From DASZBR01 sp035943935 (GTDB lineage Bacteria; Pseudomonadota; Gammaproteobacteria; DASZBR01): DNA of 58,215 nt. Position 1 is the stretch's first letter; each line of letters opens with the position of its first letter. Positions 50,516-58,215 of this stretch are shown in pieces. Position numbers and translations under genes: made by a program. Where the stretch lies: contig DASZBR010000004.1 in the NCBI GenBank assembly GCA_035943935.1, positions 1 through 58,215 of the forward strand. The letters run 5' to 3'. The notes under the pieces were generated by a model. That model saw only the letters and a program-made list of their open reading frames with translations. It did not search any database and was not told the origin of the DNA.

Positions 50516-53002
50516 ATGCGACCAGAATGTAGAAAAGGTTTTAGTTTGCCAATTAATACTATTATTTTGGCCGCATGTTTTTTAAACGTCTCAACTGCTT
50601 TTGCGAAGAATGATGTTGTGAATTTGGATGTTGGCTATAAAACAGTTAATTTCACGGGTAAATCAGTTCAAGCAATTGCAGCTAATAATCAAATTCCTGC
50701 GCCAACACTTCATTTTAAAAAAGGCGATACGGTAACCATCAATGTTTACAATCATTTGGATGTGGGTACGGCTATTCATTGGCATGGTTTAATTGTTCCG
50801 TGGCAAATGGATGGAGTTGAGGGAATTACTCAAAAAGCTATTCCGCCGGGTGGTATGTTTTCTTATCATTTTACACTTTATCAATCAGGTACCTATTGGT
50901 ATCACGCTCATGCAGGGTTTCAAGAGCAGCAAGGTTTATATGGCGCATTTATTATTGATCCCTCAACGCCACATCTTCATAAATACACTAAAGATTATCC
51001 CATCGTATTATCAGATTGGAGTAACACGAATCCCGATAAAATTTTGGCTAATCTGAAAAAAGATGGCGATTATTATTCCCCACGATTTCCACTTCAAGCA
51101 TCACTTGTGCGTTTTATTCGAGAATATCGTAAAGCGACTCCGGAAGGACGTCAGCAATTAATTGACGATTATAAAATGATGCAAAATATGCGCATGAGTA
51201 TCTATGATCTGAGTGATGTTGCTTATGATGCTTTTTTGCTCAATGGACAAACAGCAGATAATCCTTGGACCGCGCCAGTTAAAATTGGTGACGTTGTACG
51301 TTTACGTTTTATCGGGGCAGGTGGGAGCACAATTTATCATGTAAAAATCCCTGGTACTGCAATGGAAATGATAGGGGCTGACGGGAACGATGTAAGACCG
51401 TATACCGTTAAATCATTTACGATTGCTCCAGGTGAAACATATGACGTGCTCGTAAAAATTACTCAAGATCGTCCGTATATTATTTATGCAGAATCAAACG
51501 ATACGTTAGGTGCAGCAATGGGTGCATTAATTACTCGACCCCCCCAGCAAGTTAATTACACTCAAGTAAAACCCTTTCCAGAGCCTGAACCGGTTACTCG
51601 AGAAATGATGAATAACATGATGTCTGGTATGGCAGATCATAATAGCTCGGGTTCAATGAGTATGAATAAAAATATGAGCATGATGGGCATGAACATGAAT
51701 ATGGGTTCAAGCTCGCCACATTCGATGCACTCACATATGCACGGCTCAATGGATATGGACATGCCAACGGAAGCTTCAATCATCGGAGACACGATGTCTC
51801 CCCCAAATTCTTTTCAAGCTACTACAACAGGAACGAAATACCAGAATTTAGTCGCTGCGGTTAAAACAAATGATCCTCATAAACCGATAGCCGGCATTAT
51901 TAGAATGCAATTGTTTGGTTATATGGGCCGCTATATTTGGTTTATTAATGGTGAAACAGAATTTAAAGCAAAGCCTATTGTTATTGAGCCTAATAAACGT
52001 TACCGGATTATATTTACGAATGATTCCATGATGAATCATCCTATGCACATACATGGACATTGGTTTATTTTACGTAATGGTCATGGTGTTTATGATCCTT
52101 TATTACATACGATTGAGATAGCGCCAGGTGCTACTGCGGTAGCTGATTTTGATTCGAATGCGAGCGGTCAATGGTTTTTTCATTGTCATCATATGTACCA
52201 CATGATGACAGGAATGGCGCGTGTATTTCAGTACTCAACCATCATTGATGTGGCGCATGGAACGATGAAACCTGAAAAAGAAATTTCACTCGGTAATTAT
52301 ATTAATCAGCCGATTGTGAGAGAAGATGAAGTTATGCCCATTGATACTTCTTTGATCCATCATCCGATGGCGCATGCCATGGGTTTATATCTCGCAAGCT
52401 TTTTAGATGTGGGTGAAGATCCGTTTGATAATGTACAAAAAATTACATTTAAAGGTTTATACGGTAGTGATTACAACAAACTTGAATTGTTCACGAATGA
52501 TGCTGAAGTCAATAAAGGAAGCGTCAAAAATGCTGACATGGATATTTTTTATTGGCATTTAATCAGTCAATTTTGGGCAGTTAAAGGTGGGGTGAATTAT
52601 GTGTATCGTCCTGCTGAGCATCCTTATTTGCAACCCGGTGTCGGAATCGAAGGACTAATGCCGTATTTTATCGATACGGATATTAGAACGTATTATCACG
52701 ATGGAAGTGAATCACTAGATATTGAATTATCGCGCGATACACAAATTACCAATAACTTTTTTATACGAACAGGTATTCGCAGTATTTTAGCGACAAAAAC
52801 AGTTGCTGAAGATGACGTTGGAAGTGGTTTAAATCAAATGAGATATATCATTCGCCCCTATTATCGTGTCGCTCCAGGCGTAGATGTATTTAGTGAATTT
52901 GAAAGTGAGCATGATTATGGCGCGTTAGGAAATATCGTTCAAAATGCTGGGGAATCATCTACGCAAAATACAGTAACGTTCGGTGTGTCGTTAGTATTTT
53001 AA
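50516..53002 (+). CDS. Multicopper oxidase fused to a CopB-type outer-membrane barrel (copy 2)
   Basis: An 828-residue protein starting at MRPECRKGF, where GGGAAG gives a ribosome site; signal peptide ends at about TAFA. All copper sites are present: IHWHG (His about 88), HAHAGF, HPMHIHGH (about 508) and HCHHMYHMM (about 556). A longer Met/His-rich insert lies at about 360-420 (SMSMNKNMSMMGMNMNMG, HSMHSHMHGSMDMDM). From about 620 it continues as a CopB barrel: LDVGEDPFDN, VGIEGLMPYF, LSRDTQITNNFFIRTGIR, ending in a C-terminal phenylalanine. It is clearly related to the fusion at 7806 but diverged, so not an assembly duplicate. Confidence 0.9.
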   Translation: MRPECRKGFSLPINTIILAACFLNVSTAFAKNDVVNLDVGYKTVNFTGKSVQAIAANNQIPAPTLHFKKGDTVTINVYNHLDVGTAIHWHGLIVPWQMDGVEGITQKAIPPGGMFSYHFTLYQSGTYWYHAHAGFQEQQGLYGAFIIDPSTPHLHKYTKDYPIVLSDWSNTNPDKILANLKKDGDYYSPRFPLQASLVRFIREYRKATPEGRQQLIDDYKMMQNMRMSIYDLSDVAYDAFLLNGQTADNPWTAPVKIGDVVRLRFIGAGGSTIYHVKIPGTAMEMIGADGNDVRPYTVKSFTIAPGETYDVLVKITQDRPYIIYAESNDTLGAAMGALITRPPQQVNYTQVKPFPEPEPVTREMMNNMMSGMADHNSSGSMSMNKNMSMMGMNMNMGSSSPHSMHSHMHGSMDMDMPTEASIIGDTMSPPNSFQATTTGTKYQNLVAAVKTNDPHKPIAGIIRMQLFGYMGRYIWFINGETEFKAKPIVIEPNKRYRIIFTNDSMMNHPMHIHGHWFILRNGHGVYDPLLHTIEIAPGATAVADFDSNASGQWFFHCHHMYHMMTGMARVFQYSTIIDVAHGTMKPEKEISLGNYINQPIVREDEVMPIDTSLIHHPMAHAMGLYLASFLDVGEDPFDNVQKITFKGLYGSDYNKLELFTNDAEVNKGSVKNADMDIFYWHLISQFWAVKGGVNYVYRPAEHPYLQPGVGIEGLMPYFIDTDIRTYYHDGSESLDIELSRDTQITNNFFIRTGIRSILATKTVAEDDVGSGLNQMRYIIRPYYRVAPGVDVFSEFESEHDYGALGNIVQNAGESSTQNTVTFGVSLVF

Positions 53003-53034
53003 TTAACCTCAGTAGATGAAGTTATGGAGAAAGC

Positions 53035-55080
53035 ATGAAAGCATCACATGAGCATCAGCCAGAGAATCAACACGGAACTCACATGTCGCATTCTAAAAAT
53101 GAAATGGAGCATTCACATTCAGGTCATGCCCATCATGGCGATATGGTTAAAGATTTTAGAAAACGTTTTTGGATTTCACTCTTTTTTACTATTCCTGTAT
53201 TAATTCTTTCACCTATTGTCAGGCATTTCTTTCATTTAGATGCATTAACATTTCCGGGTGATGTTTACGTACTCTTTATTTTGTCATCCATTATTTTCTT
53301 CTATGGGGGCTGGCCGTTCCTTAAAGGGTTATTCGATGAATTAGGTGAACGCAAACCGGGTATGATGACATTAATTGCCATTGCGATTACCACCGCTTAT
53401 GTCTACAGCTCCCTCGTTGTTTTTGGACTTGTTGGGATGATGTTTTTTTGGGAATTAGCAACTTTAATTGACATCATGCTGCTAGGTCATTGGATAGAAA
53501 TGAAATCGATCTTAGGTGCCGGAGAAGCACTCGAAAAATTAGCTCAGTTAATGCCTTCTGTTGCACATAAAGTGATGCCCGATGGCAAAGTGATGGATGT
53601 TTCTCTCAGTGATTTATTAATGGGTGATCGTGTTGTTGTTAAACCCGGTGAAAAAATCCCTGCGGATGGAATAGTTGTTGAAGGCGAAACGAGTGTAAAC
53701 GAATCCATGCTAACAGGAGAATCCAAACCCGTTACTAAAAAAATAGGCGCAACGGTTATTGGGGGCGCTATTAATGGTGAAGGATCTATTACGGTTGAAG
53801 TGAAAAAAACGGGTCAGAATTCTTTCCTTTCTCAAGTGATTAAGCTTGTCAAAGAAGCACAAGAAAGCAAGTCAAAAACGCAAGATCTGGCTAATCGTGC
53901 AGCAAATTGGCTTACCCTTGTTGCATTAGGTGGTGGCGCATTAACATTATTTTATTGGGTTGGATTTACGCGTCAAACGTTTGCGTTTGCGCTAGAACGT
54001 ACAGTGACCGTCATGGTTATTGCTTGTCCTCATGCGTTAGGATTGGCGGTTCCATTAGTGGTCGCTGTTTCAACCGCTATTGCTGCGAGGAATGGTCTTT
54101 TAATACGTAATCGCGCTGCTTTTGAAGCAGGCCGAAATATTAATGCAATTATTTTTGATAAAACCGGAACGCTAACAGAAGGTAAATTTGGTATTACCGA
54201 TATTATTACTTTTGATCCCGCATTAAGCGAAGAAGCATTAGTGGATTATGCGGCTGCCGTAGAAGCACATTCTGAACATCCTATTGCAAAGGGCATTGTT
54301 AATGCTAGAAAAAATAGTATTAAAGTTGAAAATTTTAAAGCGATACCCGGCAAAGGAGCAGAAGGAAAAGTAAATGACAAAAATATAAAAGTCGTGAGCC
54401 CAGGATTTTTACGAGAAAAAAATATCAAACCGAATGAATCAAGCACATCGCGTATCGCTGCACTCAGTTTGCAAGGAAAAACGGTTATTTTTGTAATGAT
54501 AGATGAAGAATTAAAAGGCGCAATTGCTTTAGCGGATATTATTCGTCCTGAATCGCAAGAAGCAATTAAACGCCTTAAAGCTATGGGAATTCGTTGCATG
54601 ATGTTGACGGGCGATAACAAACAAGTTGCAAAATGGGTAGCCGACACGATTGGACTTGATGAATATTTTGCTGAGGTTTTACCGCAAGATAAGGTCGCTA
54701 AAATAAAAGAAGTCCAAGCACGTGGGTTGATTGTTGCGATGACAGGTGATGGTGTTAACGATGCACCTGCTTTAGCGCAAGCAGATGTGGGTATTGCAAT
54801 TGGTGCGGGTACGGATGTGGCCATTGAAACAGCAGATATTATTTTAGTGAAAAGTAATCCATTAGATGTCGTTGCTATTATTTCTCTTGCGCGAGCAACC
54901 ACCAATAAAATGATTCAAAATCTACTTTGGGCGACGGGGTATAACGCGGTTGCAATACCGCTTGCTGCAGGTGTTTTATTTAAATACGGAATTCTATTAA
55001 CTCCAGCGTTAGGTGCCGGGCTGATGTCACTGAGTACGATAATCGTTGCGATTAACGCGAAGTTATTACGTATTAAGTAA
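53035..55080 (+). CDS. copB: P1B-type copper ATPase with CPH motif and His-rich N-terminus
   Basis: A 681-residue ATPase. The first 35 residues hold ten His in a metal-binding tail. The membrane metal motif is ACPHALGLA (about 331), marking the P1B-3 (CopB, Cu2+/Ag+) class and distinguishing it from the CPC enzyme at 12526. DKTGT (about 376), HSEHPIAKG, TGDNKQVA and GDGVNDAPALAQADVGIAIG are intact. GGAGAAAGC precedes the ATG, 32 bases after the oxidase. It probably exports copper made available by the oxidase in the same operon. Its end overlaps the convergent RNase gene by 15 bases. The symbol denotes the ATPase CopB, not the outer-membrane CopB. Confidence 0.9.
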   Translation: MKASHEHQPENQHGTHMSHSKNEMEHSHSGHAHHGDMVKDFRKRFWISLFFTIPVLILSPIVRHFFHLDALTFPGDVYVLFILSSIIFFYGGWPFLKGLFDELGERKPGMMTLIAIAITTAYVYSSLVVFGLVGMMFFWELATLIDIMLLGHWIEMKSILGAGEALEKLAQLMPSVAHKVMPDGKVMDVSLSDLLMGDRVVVKPGEKIPADGIVVEGETSVNESMLTGESKPVTKKIGATVIGGAINGEGSITVEVKKTGQNSFLSQVIKLVKEAQESKSKTQDLANRAANWLTLVALGGGALTLFYWVGFTRQTFAFALERTVTVMVIACPHALGLAVPLVVAVSTAIAARNGLLIRNRAAFEAGRNINAIIFDKTGTLTEGKFGITDIITFDPALSEEALVDYAAAVEAHSEHPIAKGIVNARKNSIKVENFKAIPGKGAEGKVNDKNIKVVSPGFLREKNIKPNESSTSRIAALSLQGKTVIFVMIDEELKGAIALADIIRPESQEAIKRLKAMGIRCMMLTGDNKQVAKWVADTIGLDEYFAEVLPQDKVAKIKEVQARGLIVAMTGDGVNDAPALAQADVGIAIGAGTDVAIETADIILVKSNPLDVVAIISLARATTNKMIQNLLWATGYNAVAIPLAAGVLFKYGILLTPALGAGLMSLSTIIVAINAKLLRIK

Positions 55081-56433
55081 CGATTCACGATCCAAGTAAT
55101 TCGGCACAACGCATGTCCATCCAAACCGTGATTCAATATGAGATTTTAATGCATTAGCAGCGGTAGTTTCGCCGTGAGTAATAAAGACTTTCTTGGGTGG
55201 TTTTTCAAAATGCGTTAGCCACTCTAAAATTTCTTGATAGTCAGCATGAGCAGAAGTATTCGTCATTGCTTCAACTTTTGCTCGAATCGGAACCATTTGA
55301 CCGTGAATTCTCATTTCTCTTTCTCCGTTTACCATTCTAGCGCCTTGTGTTCCGGCGGCTTGATACCCCGTGAAAAGAATCGTGTTGCGCTCATCGGGAG
55401 CAAAAACTTTTAAATGATGCAAAATACGACCACCAGTTGCCATGCCACTCGCAGAAATAATGATCATGGGAACGCGATAAGTATCTATTTCTTTCGATTG
55501 TTCGGGTGTGTTGGTATAAGTCGCAACTTTACATAATTTATCACAGACAGATTGAGACAGTTGGAGTTCATCCATGTGGCGACAAAGCAACTCAGAAGCA
55601 TCAATCGCCATTGGACTGTCTAAAAATACAGGAATATTGGGGATAGCATTTTTTTCTTTCAGTTGGGAAATGTAATAAAGCAGCGCTTGTGCACGTCCTA
55701 CTGCAAATGCAGGAATTAAAACTACTCCACCACGTTTAGCAGTTTGATTAATAATTTTGGCTAATTTTTCTTCTGGGGGTTCAGTGTTGTGTAAACGATT
55801 TCCGTAAGTCGATTCTATGACGAGATAGTCAGTCGATTTAATGATCTCAGGTGCTTGCATGACAGGATCATGTAAACGACCGATATCTCCTGTAAACACA
55901 ATAGAGGTATTTTGAGTCGTAATTTTTACTAGAGATGATCCAAGAATATGGCCTGCTCTAGCAAAGCTAACATTGCAATCATCGAAAATTTTTCTAGGCT
56001 GATTAAAATCAACAGTCGTAAATTGTTTTAAAACGTTTTGCGCATCTGCTGCAGTGTAAAGTGGTAATGCAGGTTTGTGTTTTGAGAAGCCGTATTTATT
56101 GGCAAATTTTGTCGCTTCTTCTTGTAAATGTCCGCTATCTGGTAAGAGAATGGAGCAAAGATCTTTCGTTCCCGATGTCGAATAAATTGGTCCGGCGAAA
56201 CCGTTCTTTGCAAGTAAGGGTAAATAGCCTGTGTGATCAATATGCGCGTGTGTTAAAATAACGGCATCGATACTTTTGGGTTCAATAGGAAGTTTTTCCC
56301 AATTTCGCAAGCGTAATTCTTTATATCCTTGAAATAAACCGCAATCGATGAGTAGTTGATGTTGCTTTGTTTTTAAAAGATATTTTGAGCCAGTAACGGT
56401 ATGAGTTGCTCCTAAAAAAATAAGATCTAGCAT
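55066..56433 (-). CDS. MBL-fold beta-CASP ribonuclease
   Basis: A 455-residue enzyme with the metallo-beta-lactamase motif THAHIDHTGYLPLL, GAGHILGSS-type region (ARAGHILGSS), the FTGDIGR Asp and ESTYGNRLH, then the beta-CASP segment ending FITHGE and HADYQEILEW. These enzymes process or degrade RNA, like CPSF-73. In some proteobacteria this gene sits next to the prs/thymidine-phosphorylase pair; here they are 54 kb apart. Confidence 0.88.
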   Translation of the reverse strand: MLDLIFLGATHTVTGSKYLLKTKQHQLLIDCGLFQGYKELRLRNWEKLPIEPKSIDAVILTHAHIDHTGYLPLLAKNGFAGPIYSTSGTKDLCSILLPDSGHLQEEATKFANKYGFSKHKPALPLYTAADAQNVLKQFTTVDFNQPRKIFDDCNVSFARAGHILGSSLVKITTQNTSIVFTGDIGRLHDPVMQAPEIIKSTDYLVIESTYGNRLHNTEPPEEKLAKIINQTAKRGGVVLIPAFAVGRAQALLYYISQLKEKNAIPNIPVFLDSPMAIDASELLCRHMDELQLSQSVCDKLCKVATYTNTPEQSKEIDTYRVPMIIISASGMATGGRILHHLKVFAPDERNTILFTGYQAAGTQGARMVNGEREMRIHGQMVPIRAKVEAMTNTSAHADYQEILEWLTHFEKPPKKVFITHGETTAANALKSHIESRFGWTCVVPNYLDRESLLNT

Positions 56434-56518
56434 ATACGCCTCCCTCTTTGTGCATTGATAGAATTAGTATAAAGTATGCTGAGTTTTTGAATAGCTTATT
56501 TTTAACAGGGAAGTGATT

Positions 56519-56767
56519 ATGTCTGACGAATCATCGAAACAAAAATATTTTTGGAAAGCGGCGTCTACTATCTCCGTTCTGATTATTATTGCAGTATTCG
56601 GGTATTACCTTTTTTCTGAACACAGCGAACACGCCGAAGGTTTTCTTGCCAGATTTCCTTGGTGGATTCTTATACTCTTGTTATGTCCGCTTATGCATCT
56701 TATGCACGGTCACGGTGGGCATCATCATGAAAAGAAGAACAACTCTTCTTCTGAGAAAAAGGACTAA
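56519..56767 (+). CDS. DUF2933-like small membrane protein
   Basis: An 82-residue protein with two hydrophobic segments, an HSEHAEGF linker and a His-rich tail HLMHGHGGHHHEKK. The pattern and the linker match DUF2933 proteins that accompany copper-resistance genes. GGGAAG gives the ribosome site for the ATG at 56519. Function unknown; metal binding by the tail is likely. Confidence 0.8.
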   Translation: MSDESSKQKYFWKAASTISVLIIIAVFGYYLFSEHSEHAEGFLARFPWWILILLLCPLMHLMHGHGGHHHEKKNNSSSEKKD

Positions 56768-56769
56768 AC

Positions 56770-56883
56770 ATGGAACATACCTTAACACGCATAGAAGAAG
56801 AGGTATCGGCAGAATTTGGTGAAGAATATAAACGCTATGCTGCAGTTACCCCGTCGTTTATCCCTCGTTTTAGTAAGGTGTAA
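56770..56883 (+). pseudogene. C-terminal fragment of an isoprenylcysteine methyltransferase-family gene
   Basis: The 37-codon frame reads IEEEVSAEFGEEYKRYAA then TPSFIPRF, the typical C-terminal segment of ICMT-family membrane methyltransferases, which otherwise have five to six helices and are about 200 residues. Only the tail remains, directly after the DUF2933 gene. Such methyltransferase genes usually neighbour DUF2933 genes, so a deletion probably removed the rest. It might still be translated. Confidence 0.7.
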
Positions 56884-56906
56884 GCAAACAAAGGAGAGGT
56901 ACTATT

Positions 56907-57203
56907 ATGTATCTATATGAGATGTTTTTATTTCACTCTGCAATGATGTTAACGCTTATCGCATTAGCTCTCGGTGTTGGATTGGTAGTGTGGGCTGCGC
57001 GAAATAAGGGGCAAGGTGTTGGATTCGCTAAGGGTTTTGGTTGGCTTATCATCATCATTGCGATCGTCGGTTCATTATGCAGCGATTATTTTGCTGTTAC
57101 TGCTTGGTATAAAGGTCTTTCTCAAGCGCCAATGTCAATGAACCAGATGCAAAATAAACCCATGACTGGTCACAATAGTGTGGGCTATATGGGTAGGCTT
57201 TAA
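56907..57203 (+). CDS. Small membrane protein with Met-rich tail
   Basis: A 98-residue protein with two hydrophobic segments (about 8-30 and 40-62) and a short tail with several Met (APMSMNQMQNKPMTGHNSVG). AAAGGAGAG precedes the ATG. The Met-rich tail and the location beside DUF2933 suggest copper-related function. No family recognised. Confidence 0.65.
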   Translation: MYLYEMFLFHSAMMLTLIALALGVGLVVWAARNKGQGVGFAKGFGWLIIIIAIVGSLCSDYFAVTAWYKGLSQAPMSMNQMQNKPMTGHNSVGYMGRL

Positions 57204-57224
57204 TTATTTCTCTAGCGTGAAAAT

Positions 57225-57438
57225 CTACAATGTTTGCATTACATGCTCAAGTCTTGTTCGTACTTCATCAGCTATTTCATGAATTTCGGGTTTATTTACT
57301 AAACCCGAGATTGCATTGGGGCCCATAAATTCAATATGCACTTTTTTCTCACTATCCTGTCGTACAACTACATTGCAGGGTAATAGCTATCTCGAAAGAG
57401 TAATTCACTGTTTTAGCAAAGCCATACTTGTTTTTCAT
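57225..57438 (-). pseudogene. DUF302 gene with internal deletion and frameshift
   Basis: The 5' part encodes MKNKYGFAKTVNYSFEIA, then the frame shifts; the 3' part encodes LPCNVVVRQDSEKKVHIEF to a stop. The two match the start (YGFxKTV) and end (LPCNVVVR) of DUF302 proteins, but the middle of about 60 codons is missing. GAAGGGAAA still precedes the ATG. DUF302 proteins often belong to copper or stress loci. Confidence 0.75.
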
Positions 57439-57459
57439 TTTCCCTTCTGAGAACGTCAA

Positions 57460-57879
57460 TTAGTACGTGGAATACGGAATGACCAATACTTCGTATTTTG
57501 CATGCGCCAACAAAGCATAAGCAGTAGAACCTAAAATTCGATAAATGCCTGTCTTTTCGTGATGTCCTATTACCAGAAGATCGATGTCGCGTTGTTTGAT
57601 GAATTCAGAAATAACGGTTGTCGGATCTCCAATTTCAGCATGCTGGTTTGCTATGGGGACATTCAAATGTTGTCCAGTTTCTTTTAATTGATTTCTTGCG
57701 TGATCGAGATATGATTTTTCTTTGTTAGGGATTTCAGGAAAAATATCAGCATGCGGTAATTCGACAGCGTGAATCAAAAATAATTTTGCTTGGAATTTTT
57801 CTGCGAGCTGTTTGACCTTTTGTCCCACTACGTCTTCAGAATGGCAAAATTCAACGGCAAACAATATGTTTTCGTACAT
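57460..57879 (-). CDS. Universal stress protein (UspA family)
   Basis: A 139-residue single-domain Usp: ILFAVEFCHSED at the start, DLLVIGHHEKTG and the ATP-binding type motif GIYRILGSTAYALLAHA. The length is typical. It may bind ATP and act in general stress survival. Confidence 0.9.
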   Translation of the reverse strand: MYENILFAVEFCHSEDVVGQKVKQLAEKFQAKLFLIHAVELPHADIFPEIPNKEKSYLDHARNQLKETGQHLNVPIANQHAEIGDPTTVISEFIKQRDIDLLVIGHHEKTGIYRILGSTAYALLAHAKYEVLVIPYSTY

Positions 57880-57963
57880 GACTTTATTCCTTTAAAGGCT
57901 ATGATCTGAGTTGAGAAGAGTTGGGGTTATAATAAAGTGACGTCCTCCCTAAAAACTGGTCAG

Positions 57964-58044
57964 TTCTACAATCGATAGCGTAAACATTCTGCTTTAAATT
58001 ACCTGTCGCCAAGAAAATATGAATTAGCTTATGCTAATTCATAA
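57964..58044 (+). pseudogene. IS3-family transposase C-terminal remnant (copy 1)
   Basis: Codons for FYNR then an in-frame stop, followed by RKHSALNYLSPRKYELAYAN and TAA. FYNRxRxHSALxYxSP is the IS3/OrfB C-terminus. The element ends just after, with GTGTCCATTTTTACC. Confidence 0.85.
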
Positions 58045-58064
58045 AAACGAGTGTCCATTTTTAC

Positions 58065-58208
58065 CGAGGCAGACCATTTGAACAAAGAGATGAGGCAAAA
58101 ACAGAAATATTTAGTTACATTGAAGGGTTCTACAATCGACAGCGTAAACATTCTGCTTTAAATTACCGGTCGCCAAGAGAATATGAATTAGCTTATGCTA
58201 ATTTATGA
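58065..58208 (+). mobile_element. IS3-family transposase C-terminal fragment (copy 2)
   Basis: The frame encodes RGRPFEQRDEAKTEIF, SYIEGFYNRQRKHSALNY and RSPREYELAYANL and ends in TGA. It is a longer version of copy 1, 164 bases downstream, with few differences. The catalytic DDE residues upstream are absent, so neither is active as it stands. The window ends soon after. Confidence 0.85.
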
Positions 58209-58215
58209 AAATGTG

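Noticed and set aside
7806..53002. Second oxidase fusion as an assembly duplicate of the first
   Set aside because: The copies differ in length (692 and 828 residues), in the Met-rich insert and in many residues and codons, and have different neighbours.
54246..54905. 219-codon open frame on the minus strand inside the CPH-type ATPase gene
   Set aside because: It lies wholly opposite a gene with all P-type ATPase motifs, has no ribosome site and no recognisable domain.

Overview
The window is AT-rich, gene-dense DNA from a Gram-negative bacterium. Evidence for this is the CusCBA pump, lipoproteins, LolA-like and outer-membrane barrel proteins, and an aryl-polyene cluster. Gene content (aryl polyene, PRPP synthetase beside an archaeal-type thymidine phosphorylase, multicopper oxidases, CsbD/BON/DUF stress genes, a giant helical-repeat protein) suggests a gammaproteobacterium, possibly of the Legionella/Coxiella side. 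That placement is inference; no rRNA or other phylogenetic marker is present.

Layout. 0-1.2 kb: 3' end of a thymidine-phosphorylase-family gene, then prs. 1.2-7.7 kb (minus): three overlapping genes, namely a 1929-residue protein with three long helical repeats plus a poly(A)-polymerase-type nucleotidyltransferase, a DUF6429 protein and an Smr-domain protein. 7.8-15.8 kb: first copper module (multicopper oxidase fused to a CopB-type barrel, cupredoxin, CPC-type copper ATPase), with a Schlafen/AlbA-type ATP-binding protein, a LOG-family enzyme and two related unknown proteins. 15.9-29.7 kb (minus): a complete-looking aryl-polyene (APE) operon of about 16 genes with two gene fusions. 29.8-37.7 kb: many small stress and envelope genes (CsbD, BON, His-rich, DUF1328, DUF3309, DUF4383, Cys-rich), an Nramp-like transporter, a cupin and a FAD/Rieske oxidoreductase, with decayed duplications. 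37.7-41.8 kb (minus): hybrid histidine kinase, two tandem response regulators and an alpha/beta hydrolase that has lost its catalytic residues. 41.9-43.3 kb: FMN glutamate-synthase-like protein, then a degenerate tRNA. 43.4-55.1 kb (plus): second metal module, cusCBA, a His-tailed EamA transporter, a MerR-type promoter, a DUF4156 lipoprotein, a second oxidase-CopB fusion and a CPH-type copper ATPase. 55.1-58.2 kb: MBL/beta-CASP RNase, small membrane proteins, gene remnants, a universal stress protein and two tandem IS3 transposase tails.

How the genes work together. The two copper modules should oxidise Cu(I) in the periplasm or at the outer membrane (oxidase-barrel fusions), pump it from the cytoplasm (two P1B ATPases) and expel it across the envelope (CusCBA). 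The APE operon should make and export a polyene lipid pigment that protects against oxidative stress. Much of the rest (CsbD, BON, Usp, DUF302 and DUF2933 traces) fits general stress adaptation.

Most noteworthy: the giant nucleotidyltransferase/DUF6429/Smr operon, the two oxidase-barrel fusions, the catalytically dead haloalkane-dehalogenase-like protein in a signalling operon, the APE gene fusions, and several decayed duplications.
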